Assembly (NCBI GenBank): GCA_015067465.1
Contig: SVMK01000001.1
Span: 1-64,000, forward strand
Origin: Oscillospiraceae bacterium
GTDB taxonomy: Bacteria; Bacillota; Clostridia; Oscillospirales; Oscillospiraceae
Reading direction: 5' to 3'
DNA length: 64,000 nucleotides
The position numbers were made by a program, and so were the translations under genes. How positions within the stretch are numbered: position 1 is the stretch's first letter; each line of letters opens with the position of its first letter. Below the pieces are notes generated by a model, which worked only from the letters and a program-made list of their open reading frames with translations, was not told the DNA's origin and did no database searches. Shown piece by piece: positions 29,705 through 39,606 of the stretch.

Positions 29705-29899
29705 ATGGAATACTATGACGCTGGGGACGGTGGTTTTTTTATGCGCAGGCGAGGACCGCTTTGCGGCTTGATTGGCTGCTTAATGATTGTTTTGGGTGTG
29801 CTCATTGTGTTTGCGATGGTGCTGCCGCCGGGGTTCTGGTGGTTTATTATCGGGGTGGCGCTGATCGCGGTTGGGTTTTGCTGCGCAAACCGGCGATGA
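29705..29899 (+). CDS. Small hydrophobic membrane protein
   Basis: Two hydrophobic segments (LIGCLMIVLGVLIVFAMVL; GFWWFIIGVALIAVGFC); start uncertain (29675 or 29705). Confidence 0.5.
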   Translation: MEYYDAGDGGFFMRRRGPLCGLIGCLMIVLGVLIVFAMVLPPGFWWFIIGVALIAVGFCCANRR

Positions 29900-29969
29900 A
29901 TGTGCTTGCATATGAACAGAGTTGTCCGCATAGGCTGTATTACATTATTCTGCAAGGAGAGATGCACCT

Positions 29970-31484
29970 ATGGAAGCAAATCTGAAAACAAACGGCGTTT
30001 CCTGCTGCTTTTGCGTTTACAGCCAGACGCTCCACAGAGAGGAATCGCAGGATTGCGTTGTGCCGGAAGCGCTGCCGGATATTCGTGAGATTATAAACAC
30101 CTGTGGCATGCCGCTGATTCGCAGCAAAGACGTTGGCACAGGGCGGGTCCGGGTGGAGGCGAACGTGCCGGTTAAGGTGGCTTTTACCCCCGAGGAGGGA
30201 ACGGGGGTTGCGTGTTTGGAACTGAATATTCCGTTTTTTGTCAGTGTGGAGGACGAGGCCATCACGGATGAGTGCACCTGCGCGGTGCAGCTGCACATGA
30301 CGGCGCTGGAAACGCGCGTGCTCAATCCGCGCAAGATTTCCGTGCGCGCAGAACTGGCGGTTGGGCTGGAGTGCAGAAAGCGCGGGGAACTGAGCCTTTG
30401 CACAGCCCCTGAGGAGTGCGGCGCGGGAATTCACGCGCTGGAGCGAAGCGTTGAGGTTTCGCCCGTTTGCTGTGTTACGGAAAAAACCTTTGTTTTGACC
30501 GATGAGCTGCTCCTGCCGCAGGGCAAAGCGCCTGCTGATGAAGTGATCGGACGCAGCGTTTCGCTGCTGACAGACGATGTGAAAGCGGTGGGGACAAAGC
30601 TGATCGTGAAAGGCTGCGCGGTGAGCGCGCTGCTTTACAAAACGGTGGATGGCGGCGTGGATATGGCGGAGTTTTCAACGCCGTTTTCCCAGATCATCGA
30701 CACCGACTGCGAAACAGAGGAGGGGCATGCGTGCGTAACGCTGCTGCTCAGCGGCGTTTATTACGATGTTCCGCCGGTCGGCGACGGGAAAACGATCAAT
30801 GCCGAGATGCACCTTGTGGCGCAGGTAAGTGTTCGTAAAAACGCGCAGCTGACGTATTTGTGCGATGCCTACAGCAACGCCTACGCGCTGGAATTGCGCC
30901 GCGAGGAGCGAAAAATGTATGCCCTGCGCAGAGAAGTGATGCTGCGCGAAACGCTGCGAGTTCAGGCGGACACAGCGCAAACGGCGGTGGAGGTGCTGGG
31001 GTGCACGGTGAGCGTTTTGGATGTGAGTTCGTGCGACGACGGTGCTGCTGTGCGGCTTTGGGCGAAAGTGTTTTGCCGCAGCGGCGACGGAGGGATGTTT
31101 ACAGTGGAAAAGCTTTGCAGCGCGCAGCTGCGCGCGGAATTGCGCGACGCGGAAACGCTTGTAGGCAACACGGCCTGCGTGCGTGAGGCGTATGCCGCGC
31201 CGGCAGCCGGCGGAGTTGAACTTCGTCTGCCGGTTGAAGTGCGCGGGTTCGCGGCGCAGTTTGAGGAGAGAATGTGCGTGAGCGGCATCAGCTATGACGA
31301 AAATGCCTGCCGCGACCTCAGCGCCCTGCCGACGCTGACGCTGATGCGATTTGGCAGCGATGCCGATCTTTGGACAATCGCGAGGGAGAATTGTTCCACC
31401 GTGGAAGCCATCCGCGAGGCAAATGCGCTCGATTCCGCCGGGGAAAGCTGGGAAAAGCTGCTGCTGATTCCCAAAACGGTGTAG
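29970..31484 (+). CDS. SPOCS (DUF3794) and LysM domain protein, SipL-like
   Basis: ALPDIREIINTCG SPOCS-like motifs repeated; C-term LWTIARENCSTVEAIREANAL LysM. Confidence 0.85.
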   Translation: MEANLKTNGVSCCFCVYSQTLHREESQDCVVPEALPDIREIINTCGMPLIRSKDVGTGRVRVEANVPVKVAFTPEEGTGVACLELNIPFFVSVEDEAITDECTCAVQLHMTALETRVLNPRKISVRAELAVGLECRKRGELSLCTAPEECGAGIHALERSVEVSPVCCVTEKTFVLTDELLLPQGKAPADEVIGRSVSLLTDDVKAVGTKLIVKGCAVSALLYKTVDGGVDMAEFSTPFSQIIDTDCETEEGHACVTLLLSGVYYDVPPVGDGKTINAEMHLVAQVSVRKNAQLTYLCDAYSNAYALELRREERKMYALRREVMLRETLRVQADTAQTAVEVLGCTVSVLDVSSCDDGAAVRLWAKVFCRSGDGGMFTVEKLCSAQLRAELRDAETLVGNTACVREAYAAPAAGGVELRLPVEVRGFAAQFEERMCVSGISYDENACRDLSALPTLTLMRFGSDADLWTIARENCSTVEAIREANALDSAGESWEKLLLIPKTV

Positions 31485-31524
31485 AAATTCAGGTGCCCTT
31501 GCGTGCTTTTTTCAGCGCCCTCTA

Positions 31525-31553
31525 TTGCCAAGATACTGCGTTTGTGCTACAAT
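31525..31553 (+). promoter_or_regulatory. Sigma-A type promoter for yebC
   Basis: TTGCCA - 17 nt - TACAAT. Confidence 0.75.
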
Positions 31554-31587
31554 ACTTGAGAAAATACACACAAGGGGCTGAAACTCT

Positions 31588-32328
31588 ATGTCTGGACATT
31601 CCAAATGGCACAACATACAGAAAACCAAAGGTGCCGCCGATGCCAAGCGCGCACAGGCATTCACTAAAATTGCGCGTGAAATGATCGTTGCCGTGAAAGA
31701 AGGCGGCAGCGGCGATCCCAACAACAACTCCCGCCTTGCCACCGTTATCGCTAAGGCCAAGGCTGCCAATATGCCGAACGACAACATCAAGCGCACCATC
31801 GACAAGGCGCTTGGTTCCGGCAACAACGAAAACTATGAGCGTGTCACCTACGAAGGCTACGGTCCTTCCGGCGTTGCCGTGATCGTGGAAGCAATGACCG
31901 ACAACCGCAACCGCACCGCCTCCGAGGTTCGCCACTTCTTCGACAAGTATGGCGGAAACCTTGGCGCATCCGGCTGCGTTTCCTGGAGCTTTGACCGCAA
32001 GGGCGTTATTGTCATTGACAACGAGGACGAAGAGCTGGATGAAGACAACACCATGATGGATGCGCTTGATTGTGGCGCAAGCGATTTTGAGGCAGAGGGC
32101 GAAACCTTCACCGTTTACACGCCGACGGAGTCTGTTGCAACCGTTGCGGAAGCGCTGAGCGCAAAGGGCTATAAGCTGCTTTCCGCACAGGAAGAAATGC
32201 TGCCCCAGCAGGGCTACATCAAGCTCACCGACGAGGGCGACATTAAAAACATGCAGAAGATGCTCGACAACTTCGAAGACAACGATGACGTTCAGAACGT
32301 CTGGCACAACTGGGAAGACGCCGAATAA
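31588..32328 (+). CDS. yebC: YebC/PmpR family DNA-binding protein
   Basis: MSGHSKWHNIQKTKGAADAKRAQAFTKIAREM. Confidence 0.97.
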   Translation: MSGHSKWHNIQKTKGAADAKRAQAFTKIAREMIVAVKEGGSGDPNNNSRLATVIAKAKAANMPNDNIKRTIDKALGSGNNENYERVTYEGYGPSGVAVIVEAMTDNRNRTASEVRHFFDKYGGNLGASGCVSWSFDRKGVIVIDNEDEELDEDNTMMDALDCGASDFEAEGETFTVYTPTESVATVAEALSAKGYKLLSAQEEMLPQQGYIKLTDEGDIKNMQKMLDNFEDNDDVQNVWHNWEDAE

Positions 32329-32340
32329 CAATACTGCGTC

Positions 32341-32373
32341 AACAAGGACCGGAGAACATCTCCGGTCCTTGTT
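32341..32373 (+). terminator. Terminator after yebC
   Basis: AACAAGGACCGGAG AACAT CTCCGGTCCTTGTT. Confidence 0.85.
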
Positions 32374-32397
32374 TCGTTCGGCGATAGGAATATTATA

Positions 32398-32433
32398 AAA
32401 AAGAGAGCGCATCATAGATACGCTCTCTTTTCG
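32398..32433 (-). terminator. Terminator after SASP gene (near-symmetric)
   Basis: AAAAGAGAGCG / CGCTCTCTTTT stem. Confidence 0.8.
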
Positions 32434-32454
32434 TATATCCTTGCGGACTGGCTT

Positions 32455-32652
32455 TTACTTCAGACCGTTTTCGTAGGCCTCGATCATCTTGCGGACCATC
32501 TGGCCGCCGATGGAACCTGCCTGCTTGCTGGTCAGATCGCCGTTGTAGCCCTGCTTCAGATTGACGCCGACCTGAGAGGCAGCCTCCATCTTGAAACGGT
32601 CCATTGCTTCACGTGCGTTGGGGTTCACGAGATTGTTGGAACTCTTTGCCAT
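32455..32652 (-). CDS. Alpha/beta-type small acid-soluble spore protein
   Basis: MAKSSNNLVNPNAREAMDRFKMEAASQVGVNLKQGYNGDLTSKQAGSIGGQMVRKMIE. Confidence 0.97.
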   Translation of the reverse strand: MAKSSNNLVNPNAREAMDRFKMEAASQVGVNLKQGYNGDLTSKQAGSIGGQMVRKMIEAYENGLK

Positions 32653-32773
32653 TTTGGATTACATCTCCTTCTTGTAAAAGTGTTGGGTTTTTCATTTCCC
32701 GACAGTATTTTTTACAATGCGGCGCGATATATTCCGAATTTGATATGGAAACTTCAGGTATTGCAGCAAAAAA

Positions 32774-32810
32774 AATAAACCCGAAGCAAAAATACTTCGG
32801 GCTTATTTTT
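32774..32810 (-). terminator. Terminator after etfA (bidirectional shape)
   Basis: AATAAACCCGAAG / CTTCGGGCTTATT stem flanked by A- and T-runs. Confidence 0.8.
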
Positions 32811-32827
32811 ATAAATGTGAGCAGGAA

Positions 32828-33931
32828 TTACTTCTTAGCTTCCTTCGCTGCGTCGATCATCATGGGCAGCAGAGTGAACAGGTCGCCGACGATGCCGTAA
32901 GTTGCAACTTCGAAGATGGGAGCTTCGGCGTTCTTGTTGATAGCGATGATGTTTTCGCTGTCCTGCATACCGGCCTTGTGCTGGATTGCACCGGAGATGC
33001 CGAGCGCAATGTACAGCTTGGGGTGAACGGTCTTGCCGGTCTGACCGACCTGATGGTCAGCGGTGACCCAACCGGAGTCAACAACAGCGCGGGATGCGCC
33101 CAGAACGCCGCCGAGAGTGTCAGCCAGTTCCTGAGCCAGGCGGACGCCTTCTTCGGGATTGGAGCTGATGCCCTGGCCGACAGCAACGATAACGTCAGCG
33201 CCGATCAGGTCAACCATCTTCTTGGCTTCCTTGACAACTTCCAGAACCTTGGTCTTGAGCTCGGCATCGTCAAGAACGACGTTGAACTTTTCAACCTTAA
33301 CAGCAGCAGCCTTTGCCTCGTCGAACTCGGCCTTCTTCATAACGCCGGGGCGAACGGTGGACATCTGGGGACGGAAACGGGGGCAGATGATGGTAGCCAT
33401 CAGGTGGCCGCCGAATGCGGGACGGGTCATCTTCAGGCCCTTGTCTTCGAAGTCCCACTTGCCCTTGGTGAGATCCATGGTGGAGTTCTCACGCAGGAAG
33501 TCCATGTACTTGCCCATGTCAACGTTCAGGCTGGTGCAGTCTGCGGTCAGACCGGTGTGCAGGCGAGCTGCGCAGCGGGGAGCCAGATCGCGGCCGATGT
33601 TGGTAGCGCCGATGAGGATGATCTCGGGCTTGTACTCATAAACGACGTTGCAGATAACCTGAGTGTAAGCGTCGGTGGTGTAGTCCTTCAGGCGAGCGTC
33701 TTCGCAGACGATAACCTTGTCGGCACCGTAGCCGGCCAGCTCGTGGGGCATGCCGGTGCAGTCGTCACCGAGAACAAGTGCGATAACCTCGGTGTTGTTG
33801 CCAAGGTCGTTGGCGAGCTTGCGTGCCTCGGAAACCAGTTCGAAGTCGGTGGGCATCAGCTTGCCCTGACGCTGCTCGCAGAAAACCATAACGCCATGGA
33901 AAGCGGCGGTATCTCTAAAATCGTAAGACAT
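32828..33931 (-). CDS. etfA: Electron transfer flavoprotein subunit alpha
   Basis: [57 protein letters not shown]. Confidence 0.97.
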   Translation of the reverse strand: MSYDFRDTAAFHGVMVFCEQRQGKLMPTDFELVSEARKLANDLGNNTEVIALVLGDDCTGMPHELAGYGADKVIVCEDARLKDYTTDAYTQVICNVVYEYKPEIILIGATNIGRDLAPRCAARLHTGLTADCTSLNVDMGKYMDFLRENSTMDLTKGKWDFEDKGLKMTRPAFGGHLMATIICPRFRPQMSTVRPGVMKKAEFDEAKAAAVKVEKFNVVLDDAELKTKVLEVVKEAKKMVDLIGADVIVAVGQGISSNPEEGVRLAQELADTLGGVLGASRAVVDSGWVTADHQVGQTGKTVHPKLYIALGISGAIQHKAGMQDSENIIAINKNAEAPIFEVATYGIVGDLFTLLPMMIDAAKEAKK

Positions 33932-33950
33932 TATTTTAGCTCTCCTTTCA

Positions 33951-34754
33951 TCAGATGATGTGCTTGTGAGTCATAATACCGAAGAGCTCGTCAACGGTTT
34001 CCTTGCCGGAGCCGTCCAGCATCTTGCAGGCACCCTTCTGAGGAGGCGTAAAGGACTTGAACACGTTGGTGGGGGAGCCCTTCAGACCAATGGTGTCGGC
34101 CTCGATCAGGGGATCGTCCTTCAGGTCGTTGTAGCCAAGCACGGTGTAGGGCTTGGTGTCAAACTCCATGATGCCCTTGACGGACATGTAACGCGGGGTG
34201 TTCAGTTCCTTGATGCAGGTGAGCAGGCAGGGAGTCTGAACCTGAACGGTCATGTAGCCATCCTCAAGCATGCGCTTGCAGGTGACGGTGTTGCCTTCGA
34301 GCTTGATGTCGGCAACATAGGAAATCTGGGGCAGATGCAGCTTCTCGCCGATCTGGGGGCCGACCTGTGCGGTGTCGCCGTCGATAGCCTGACGGCCGCA
34401 GAACACCAGATCGCCTTCCTCGACGCCGATGTGGTTGATGCCGGCAGCGATGATCTGAGAGGTTGCAAAGGTGTCGGAACCACCGAACTCACGGCCGGAG
34501 ATCAGAACTGCCTCGTCAGCGCCCATTGCAAGGCACTCGTGCAGCATGCCGGCTGCGGTGAAGGGGCCCATGGAAACGACGATGACCTTGATCTCGGGGT
34601 TCTGGTCCTTGAGAGCCAGAGCTGCTTCGAGCGCGTTCATATCGTCGGGGTTGGTGATGGTTGCCATGGAGGCACGATCCAGAGTGCCGTCATCTTTCAC
34701 AGCGACCTTTCCCGAAGTGTCGGGAACCTGCTTAACGCAAACAATGATCTTCAT
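33951..34754 (-). CDS. etfB: Electron transfer flavoprotein subunit beta
   Basis: MKIIVCVKQVPDT...NPDDMNALEAAL; CGRQAIDGDTAQVGPQIGEKL. Confidence 0.97.
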   Translation of the reverse strand: MKIIVCVKQVPDTSGKVAVKDDGTLDRASMATITNPDDMNALEAALALKDQNPEIKVIVVSMGPFTAAGMLHECLAMGADEAVLISGREFGGSDTFATSQIIAAGINHIGVEEGDLVFCGRQAIDGDTAQVGPQIGEKLHLPQISYVADIKLEGNTVTCKRMLEDGYMTVQVQTPCLLTCIKELNTPRYMSVKGIMEFDTKPYTVLGYNDLKDDPLIEADTIGLKGSPTNVFKSFTPPQKGACKMLDGSGKETVDELFGIMTHKHII

Positions 34755-34769
34755 TAGATTCGTTCCTCC

Positions 34770-35915
34770 TTACTTACCCAGCAGTGCGCCGGAGATGACC
34801 ATCTGCTGAACCTGAGAGGTGCCTTCGTAGATGGTGGTAATACGGGCGTCACGATAGTAGCGCTCGACAGCGTACTCCTTGATGTAGCCGTAGCCGCCGT
34901 GGATCTGAACGGCCTTGTAGGCGCAGCGGTTTGCCATTTCGCCGGCGTAGAGCTTTGCCATTGCGCAGAGCTTGGAACTCTCGGGGGAGTTGGCATCCTT
35001 GGCAGCTGCAGCGTGGTAGATCAGCTGACGTGCGCACTCGATTTCGGTTGCCATGTCGGCGATCATGAAGCTGATGCCCTGGTTCTTGCAGATGGGCTTG
35101 CCAAACTGCTTACGCTCCTTGGAGTAGGAGATGGACTCCTCAAGGCAGCGCTGGCCAATGCCGAGTGCCTGAGCAGCCATGCCGAGACGGCCGCCGTCGA
35201 GAGTGACCATGGCTGCTGCGAAGCCCTTGTGCAGAGGTCCGAGCAGGTCGCTCTTGTGAACGCGAACGTTCTCCATGATAACGTCGCTGGTGGGGTAGCC
35301 GCAGATACCCATCTTGCTCTCGTGCTTGCCGCAGGAGACGCCGGGGAGCTTCATGTCCATGATGAACATGGAGATGCCTCTGGAACCCTTCATAGTGGGA
35401 TCGGTCTTGGCGTAAACGATGCAGTAGTCTGCAAAGGGTGCGCCGGAGATGAAGGTCTTACGGCCGTTGAGGACCCAGTAGTCGCCGTCCTGAACAGCGG
35501 TGGTGGTCGTGCCGCCTGCGTCGGAGCCGGCGCCGGGCTCGGTCAGACCGAAAGCAACAATCTTCTCGCCCTTGGCGCAGGGAGTCAGGTACTTCTGCTT
35601 CTGCTCTTCGGTGCCGAAGTACAGCAGAGGGCCGCCGCCGAGGGAGTTGGAAGTGTTGGCGTAGATGGAGAGAACGACGCTTCTGCGTGCGAGCTCCTCA
35701 ACCATCAGTGCATAGGCGAGGTAGTCGCCGCCCTGTCCGCCGTAAGCGACAGGAATTTTTACGCCGGTCAGTCCAGCCTTGGCCATCTTGTCAAAGATTT
35801 CCTTGTTGAACTCACCAGTTTCGTCCAGTTCGTCCAGCAGCTCAGAGTTGAATTCTGTCTCTGCAAACTGACGGAAGAACTTTCGCATCATCTCATGCTT
35901 TTCGTCAAGAATCAT
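34770..35915 (-). CDS. bcd: Acyl-CoA dehydrogenase (butyryl-CoA dehydrogenase type)
   Basis: AFGLTEPGAGSDAGGTTTTA; QIHGGYGYIKEYAVERYYRDARITTIYEGTSQVQ; operon with etfBA. Confidence 0.93.
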   Translation of the reverse strand: MILDEKHEMMRKFFRQFAETEFNSELLDELDETGEFNKEIFDKMAKAGLTGVKIPVAYGGQGGDYLAYALMVEELARRSVVLSIYANTSNSLGGGPLLYFGTEEQKQKYLTPCAKGEKIVAFGLTEPGAGSDAGGTTTTAVQDGDYWVLNGRKTFISGAPFADYCIVYAKTDPTMKGSRGISMFIMDMKLPGVSCGKHESKMGICGYPTSDVIMENVRVHKSDLLGPLHKGFAAAMVTLDGGRLGMAAQALGIGQRCLEESISYSKERKQFGKPICKNQGISFMIADMATEIECARQLIYHAAAAKDANSPESSKLCAMAKLYAGEMANRCAYKAVQIHGGYGYIKEYAVERYYRDARITTIYEGTSQVQQMVISGALLGK

Positions 35916-36064
35916 TGCTTTTCCTCCATGTGATATTTTTTCGTACGTTTGTACTTGCCAAACCGTCCATGTGTGCTCACAAAGATTGTCTGGCGTGAGT
36001 ACATGAATTCCGGCAAGGAAGCCAGTCCTGGCCGCAAATTCATTACGAACCAGTTCAATTTACA

Positions 36065-36093
36065 ATATTAAACGATTTTCTAACCGAAGTCAA
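36065..36093 (-). promoter_or_regulatory. Sigma-A type promoter for bcd-etfBA
   Basis: Minus strand TTGACT - 17 nt - TAATAT; implies leader of about 140 nt. Confidence 0.75.
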
Positions 36094-36136
36094 TAAGAAT
36101 TCAAGGTGTTATGCGGCATTCTTTTGCTGTTTGACG

Positions 36137-36170
36137 AAAAAAGGCGCCGCAGTTTTTTTGCTGCGGCGCC
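36137..36170 (-). terminator. Terminator after phosphoketolase gene
   Basis: Perfect 10-bp stem GGCGCCGCAG/CTGCGGCGCC, T-run on minus strand. Confidence 0.9.
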
Positions 36171-36198
36171 CGGACATATGCGGGACGGGACAGGAACC

Positions 36199-38544
36199 TC
36201 AGAGATCCCATTTCCAGTTTTCAACTTCGGGGAGGTCAACGCCGTAAGCGTTGATGTGCTGCTTGTGCTCAACGAGCTTGTCGTTCATGCGCTGCACCAG
36301 ACCGGCGCCGCGGTTGCCGAGCGATTCGATCAGCTTGATTGCGTCGGCGACGAGGTGGAAGCGGTCAAGCTTGTTCTGAACGCGCATATCGAAAGGCGTT
36401 GTGATCGTGCCTTCCTCATTGTAGCCGCGAACATGCAGGTTCTTGTTGTGACGGCGATAGGTCAGTTCATGGATGAGGGACGGATAGCCGTGATAGGCAA
36501 ACAGAATGGGCTTATCTTTGGTGAAAAGCATGTCGTAATCATCCTGCTTCATGCCGTGAGGGTGCTGGGTGCTGTCCTGCAGACGCATCAGATCCACCAC
36601 ATTGATTACGCGTATTTTCAGCTCGGGCAGATTTTTTCGCAGGATGGACACGGCAGCCAGCGTTTCCAGCGTGGGGGCGTCGCCGCAGCAGGCCATGACG
36701 ATGTCCGGCTCCGTGCCGGTGTCGTTCGAGGCCCATTCCCAGATGCCGATACCCTGCGTGCAGTGCTTCACGGCCTGCTCCATTGTGAGCCACTGGGGGC
36801 GCGGATGCTTGCTTGCAACCATGACGTTGATATAGTTGCGGCTGCGGATGCAGTGGTCAAAGCAGCTCAGCAGGCAGTTGGCGTCGGGCGGGAGATACAC
36901 GCGGGTGATGTCCGCTTTCTTGTTGACAAGATGGTCGATGAAGCCGGGGTCCTGATGCGTATAGCCGTTGTGGTCCTGCTGCCAAACGTTGGAGGCCAGA
37001 ATATAGTTCAGCGAAGCGATTTTGGCGCGCCAGGGCAGCTGACTGGTCACTTTCAGCCATTTTGCGTGCTGCGATGCCATGGAGTCCACAATGCGGATAA
37101 ACGCCTCGTAGCAGTTGAAAAAGCCGTGACGTCCGGTGAGGAGATACCCTTCCAGCCAGCCCTCGCAGCAGTGCTCGGAGAGCATGGAGTCCATAACGCG
37201 GCCGTCCGGTGTGAGGTATTCGTCGTTTTCCACGGGCTCGCCGCTCCAGACGCGGCCGGTGGCTTCAAACACTTTGTTCAGCCGGTTGGACATGGTTTCG
37301 TCCGGTCCGAAGATGCGGAACGTTTCCGGATTCATCTTCACAATGTCGCGCACAAAGCCGCCAAGTTCCAGCATATCCTGCGCCTTCACGGCACCGGGCT
37401 GCGGAACGTCCACAGCGTAATTTCTGAAGTCGGGCAGCTTCAGGTCGCGCAGGAGCAAACCGCCGTTTGCGTGGGGGTTCATGCCCATGCGGCGGTTTCC
37501 GACGGGGGCGAGTTCCTTCAGGTCGTCCGTCAGCGTGCCGTCGGGGTGAAACAGCTCCTCTGGACGGTAGCTGCGCAGCCATGCTTCCAGCATTTCGATG
37601 TGGTTGTCCCCGGACATGTCAATGGGGACCTGATGGGCACGGAAGGTTCCCTCAATCACCTTGCCGTCCACCTCTTTCGGACCGGTCCAGCCCTTGGGTG
37701 TGCGAAGAATGATCATGGGCCACTTTTTGCCGGAGGGTTTGCCCTCGCGCGCAGCGTGCTGAATGGCGCGGATTTCGCCGTAGCATTCGTCCAGCGCGGC
37801 GGCCATTGCCGTGTGCATCGGCATCGGCTCGCTGCCTTCCACAAAGCGCGGCGCCCAGCCCATTCCTTCGAAAAACTTCTGCAGATCTTCGTTGCAGGTG
37901 CGGGCGAGCACGGTCGGGTTTGCGATCTTGTAGCCGTTGAGGTGCAAAATGGGCAAAACCGCGCCGTCGATGGCGGGGTTGATGAACTTGATGCTCTGCC
38001 AGGATGTTGCGAGGGGACCGGTTTCGGCTTCGCCGTCGCCGACAACACAGGCGGCGATCAGCTCGGGGTTGTCGAGTATGGCGCCGAAAGCGTGAACCAG
38101 AGAGTAGCCGAGCTCACCGCCTTCGTGGATGCTGCCGGGGGTTTCGGGAGCAACATGGCTGGACACGCCGCCGGGGAAGGAAAACTGCTTGAACAGGCGC
38201 TGCATGCCCGTGATGTCCTGCGCGATGTTGGGATAAATCTCGCTGTAGCTTCCGTCGAGCCAGTCCTGCGCCACCATGGCGTTGCCGCCGTGACCGGGAC
38301 CGGAAAGATAGATCATGTCAACGTCGAATTTTCGGATCAGGCGGTTGAGATGCGTGTAGATGAAATTCTGCCCGGGAACCGTGCCCCAGTGGCCGACGAT
38401 TTTGTGCTTGATCTGCTCGCGTTTGAGCGGTTGCTGCAGCAGGGGATTGTCGAGAAGATAGAGCTGGCAGGCGGAGAGATAGTTTGCCGCGCGCCACCAT
38501 TTGTCAAGCTTTGCGGCTTCTGCGGTGCTGATAATTTCAGCCAT
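36199..38544 (-). CDS. xfp: Xylulose-5-phosphate/fructose-6-phosphate phosphoketolase
   Basis: [64 protein letters not shown]. Confidence 0.97.
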   Translation of the reverse strand: MAEIISTAEAAKLDKWWRAANYLSACQLYLLDNPLLQQPLKREQIKHKIVGHWGTVPGQNFIYTHLNRLIRKFDVDMIYLSGPGHGGNAMVAQDWLDGSYSEIYPNIAQDITGMQRLFKQFSFPGGVSSHVAPETPGSIHEGGELGYSLVHAFGAILDNPELIAACVVGDGEAETGPLATSWQSIKFINPAIDGAVLPILHLNGYKIANPTVLARTCNEDLQKFFEGMGWAPRFVEGSEPMPMHTAMAAALDECYGEIRAIQHAAREGKPSGKKWPMIILRTPKGWTGPKEVDGKVIEGTFRAHQVPIDMSGDNHIEMLEAWLRSYRPEELFHPDGTLTDDLKELAPVGNRRMGMNPHANGGLLLRDLKLPDFRNYAVDVPQPGAVKAQDMLELGGFVRDIVKMNPETFRIFGPDETMSNRLNKVFEATGRVWSGEPVENDEYLTPDGRVMDSMLSEHCCEGWLEGYLLTGRHGFFNCYEAFIRIVDSMASQHAKWLKVTSQLPWRAKIASLNYILASNVWQQDHNGYTHQDPGFIDHLVNKKADITRVYLPPDANCLLSCFDHCIRSRNYINVMVASKHPRPQWLTMEQAVKHCTQGIGIWEWASNDTGTEPDIVMACCGDAPTLETLAAVSILRKNLPELKIRVINVVDLMRLQDSTQHPHGMKQDDYDMLFTKDKPILFAYHGYPSLIHELTYRRHNKNLHVRGYNEEGTITTPFDMRVQNKLDRFHLVADAIKLIESLGNRGAGLVQRMNDKLVEHKQHINAYGVDLPEVENWKWDL

Positions 38545-38607
38545 GAATTGACACCTCCGTAATGATTTGGTTTGTTGTATAACCATATTTTACCTTGCTC
38601 ATAAAAC

Positions 38608-38636
38608 ATTATACTTCGCGCAGGCCGGAAAAACAA
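38608..38636 (-). promoter_or_regulatory. Sigma-A type promoter for xfp
   Basis: Minus strand TTGTTT - 17 nt - TATAAT. Confidence 0.65.
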
Positions 38637-38701
38637 TTCGCACATTGACGAAAAAGTAACAATTGCGCGAAACGCGCTGTTTTGTAGCAGATTCGGGCGT
38701 T

Positions 38702-38730
38702 TTGCAATTTTCGGGCAGCCAAATCATAGT
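38702..38730 (+). promoter_or_regulatory. Promoter for polysaccharide deacetylase gene
   Basis: TTGCAA - 17 nt - CATAGT. Confidence 0.55.
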
Positions 38731-38756
38731 ATGTAGTAAAAAACGGAGGTGCCGCT

Positions 38757-39524
38757 ATGATGGCAAAGCTTGCTAAACACAAAAATATTCTCTGCGGATT
38801 CAGCTTTTTGCTGGTGGTTGTTCTGATCTTCCTTGTGTCGGGGTCGCCCGCCATTGTCAGCACATCGCTGGCTGCGAAGAAGCTGCCCGTATACTGCGTT
38901 CAGCGCGATGACAAGTATGCATCGCTGACCTTTGACGCAGCCTGGGGAAATGAGGATACGCAGATGCTCATCGACATCCTCGGCTCCTACGGCGTGAAAG
39001 CGACGTTTTTCGTTGTCGGCAGCTGGGTGGACAAATATCCCGAGTCGGTAAAAGCGTTGTCCGACGCCGGGCATGAGGTGATGACGCATTCCGACGACCA
39101 TGCGCATTTTTCGAAACTCAGTGCGCAGGAAATCCGGGAAAATATCACTGCAAGCTGCGATAAAATCGAGGCGGTCACCGGCGTGCGGCCGACGCTGTTT
39201 CGCTGCCCTTACGGCGAATATGACGACCACGTGATCGAAACGCTGACGGAAATGAACATGAAAACGATCCAGTGGGACGTTGACAGCCTGGACTGGAAAG
39301 ATCTTACCGCCGCCGAAATCACAAAACGCGTGACAAACGGCGTGAAAAGCGGCAGCATCGTGCTGTTTCACAACGCAGCGAAGCACACGCCGGAGGCGCT
39401 GCCGCAGATCATTGAGCAGCTGCAGAGCAACGGCTGCACGCTGGTGCCTGTTTCGGAACTTTTGCTGGACGGAGATTATGAGATGGACCATACGGGACGT
39501 ATGTGCCGTCCGGGAACGGCATGA
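38757..39524 (+). CDS. Polysaccharide deacetylase family protein
   Basis: TM anchor; SLTFDAAWGNEDTQMLIDIL; HEVMTHSDDHAH; FRCPYGEYDDHVIETL. Confidence 0.94.
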   Translation: MMAKLAKHKNILCGFSFLLVVVLIFLVSGSPAIVSTSLAAKKLPVYCVQRDDKYASLTFDAAWGNEDTQMLIDILGSYGVKATFFVVGSWVDKYPESVKALSDAGHEVMTHSDDHAHFSKLSAQEIRENITASCDKIEAVTGVRPTLFRCPYGEYDDHVIETLTEMNMKTIQWDVDSLDWKDLTAAEITKRVTNGVKSGSIVLFHNAAKHTPEALPQIIEQLQSNGCTLVPVSELLLDGDYEMDHTGRMCRPGTA

Positions 39525-39554
39525 AAAGCAGCCGATGCGAGGGCTTGAATACGC

Positions 39555-39598
39555 AAAAAGTGCAGACGCTCCGGGGAGGAGACGTCTGCGCTTTTTTT
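39555..39598. terminator. Bidirectional terminator between convergent genes
   Basis: GCAGACG/CGTCTGC stem flanked by A-run and T-run. Confidence 0.75.
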
Positions 39599-39606
39599 AG
39601 ACGCAG

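Noticed and set aside
32653-32770. Possible sigma-G promoter upstream of the SASP gene
   Set aside because: Expected by function, but I could not find -35/-10 elements at correct spacing that I would defend
32978-33958. 326-aa + strand ORF opposite etfA
   Set aside because: Shadow ORF opposite a highly expressed gene; no domain signature
36106-38562. 818-aa + strand ORF opposite phosphoketolase
   Set aside because: Antisense shadow of xfp; no domain signature, continues through the xfp terminator
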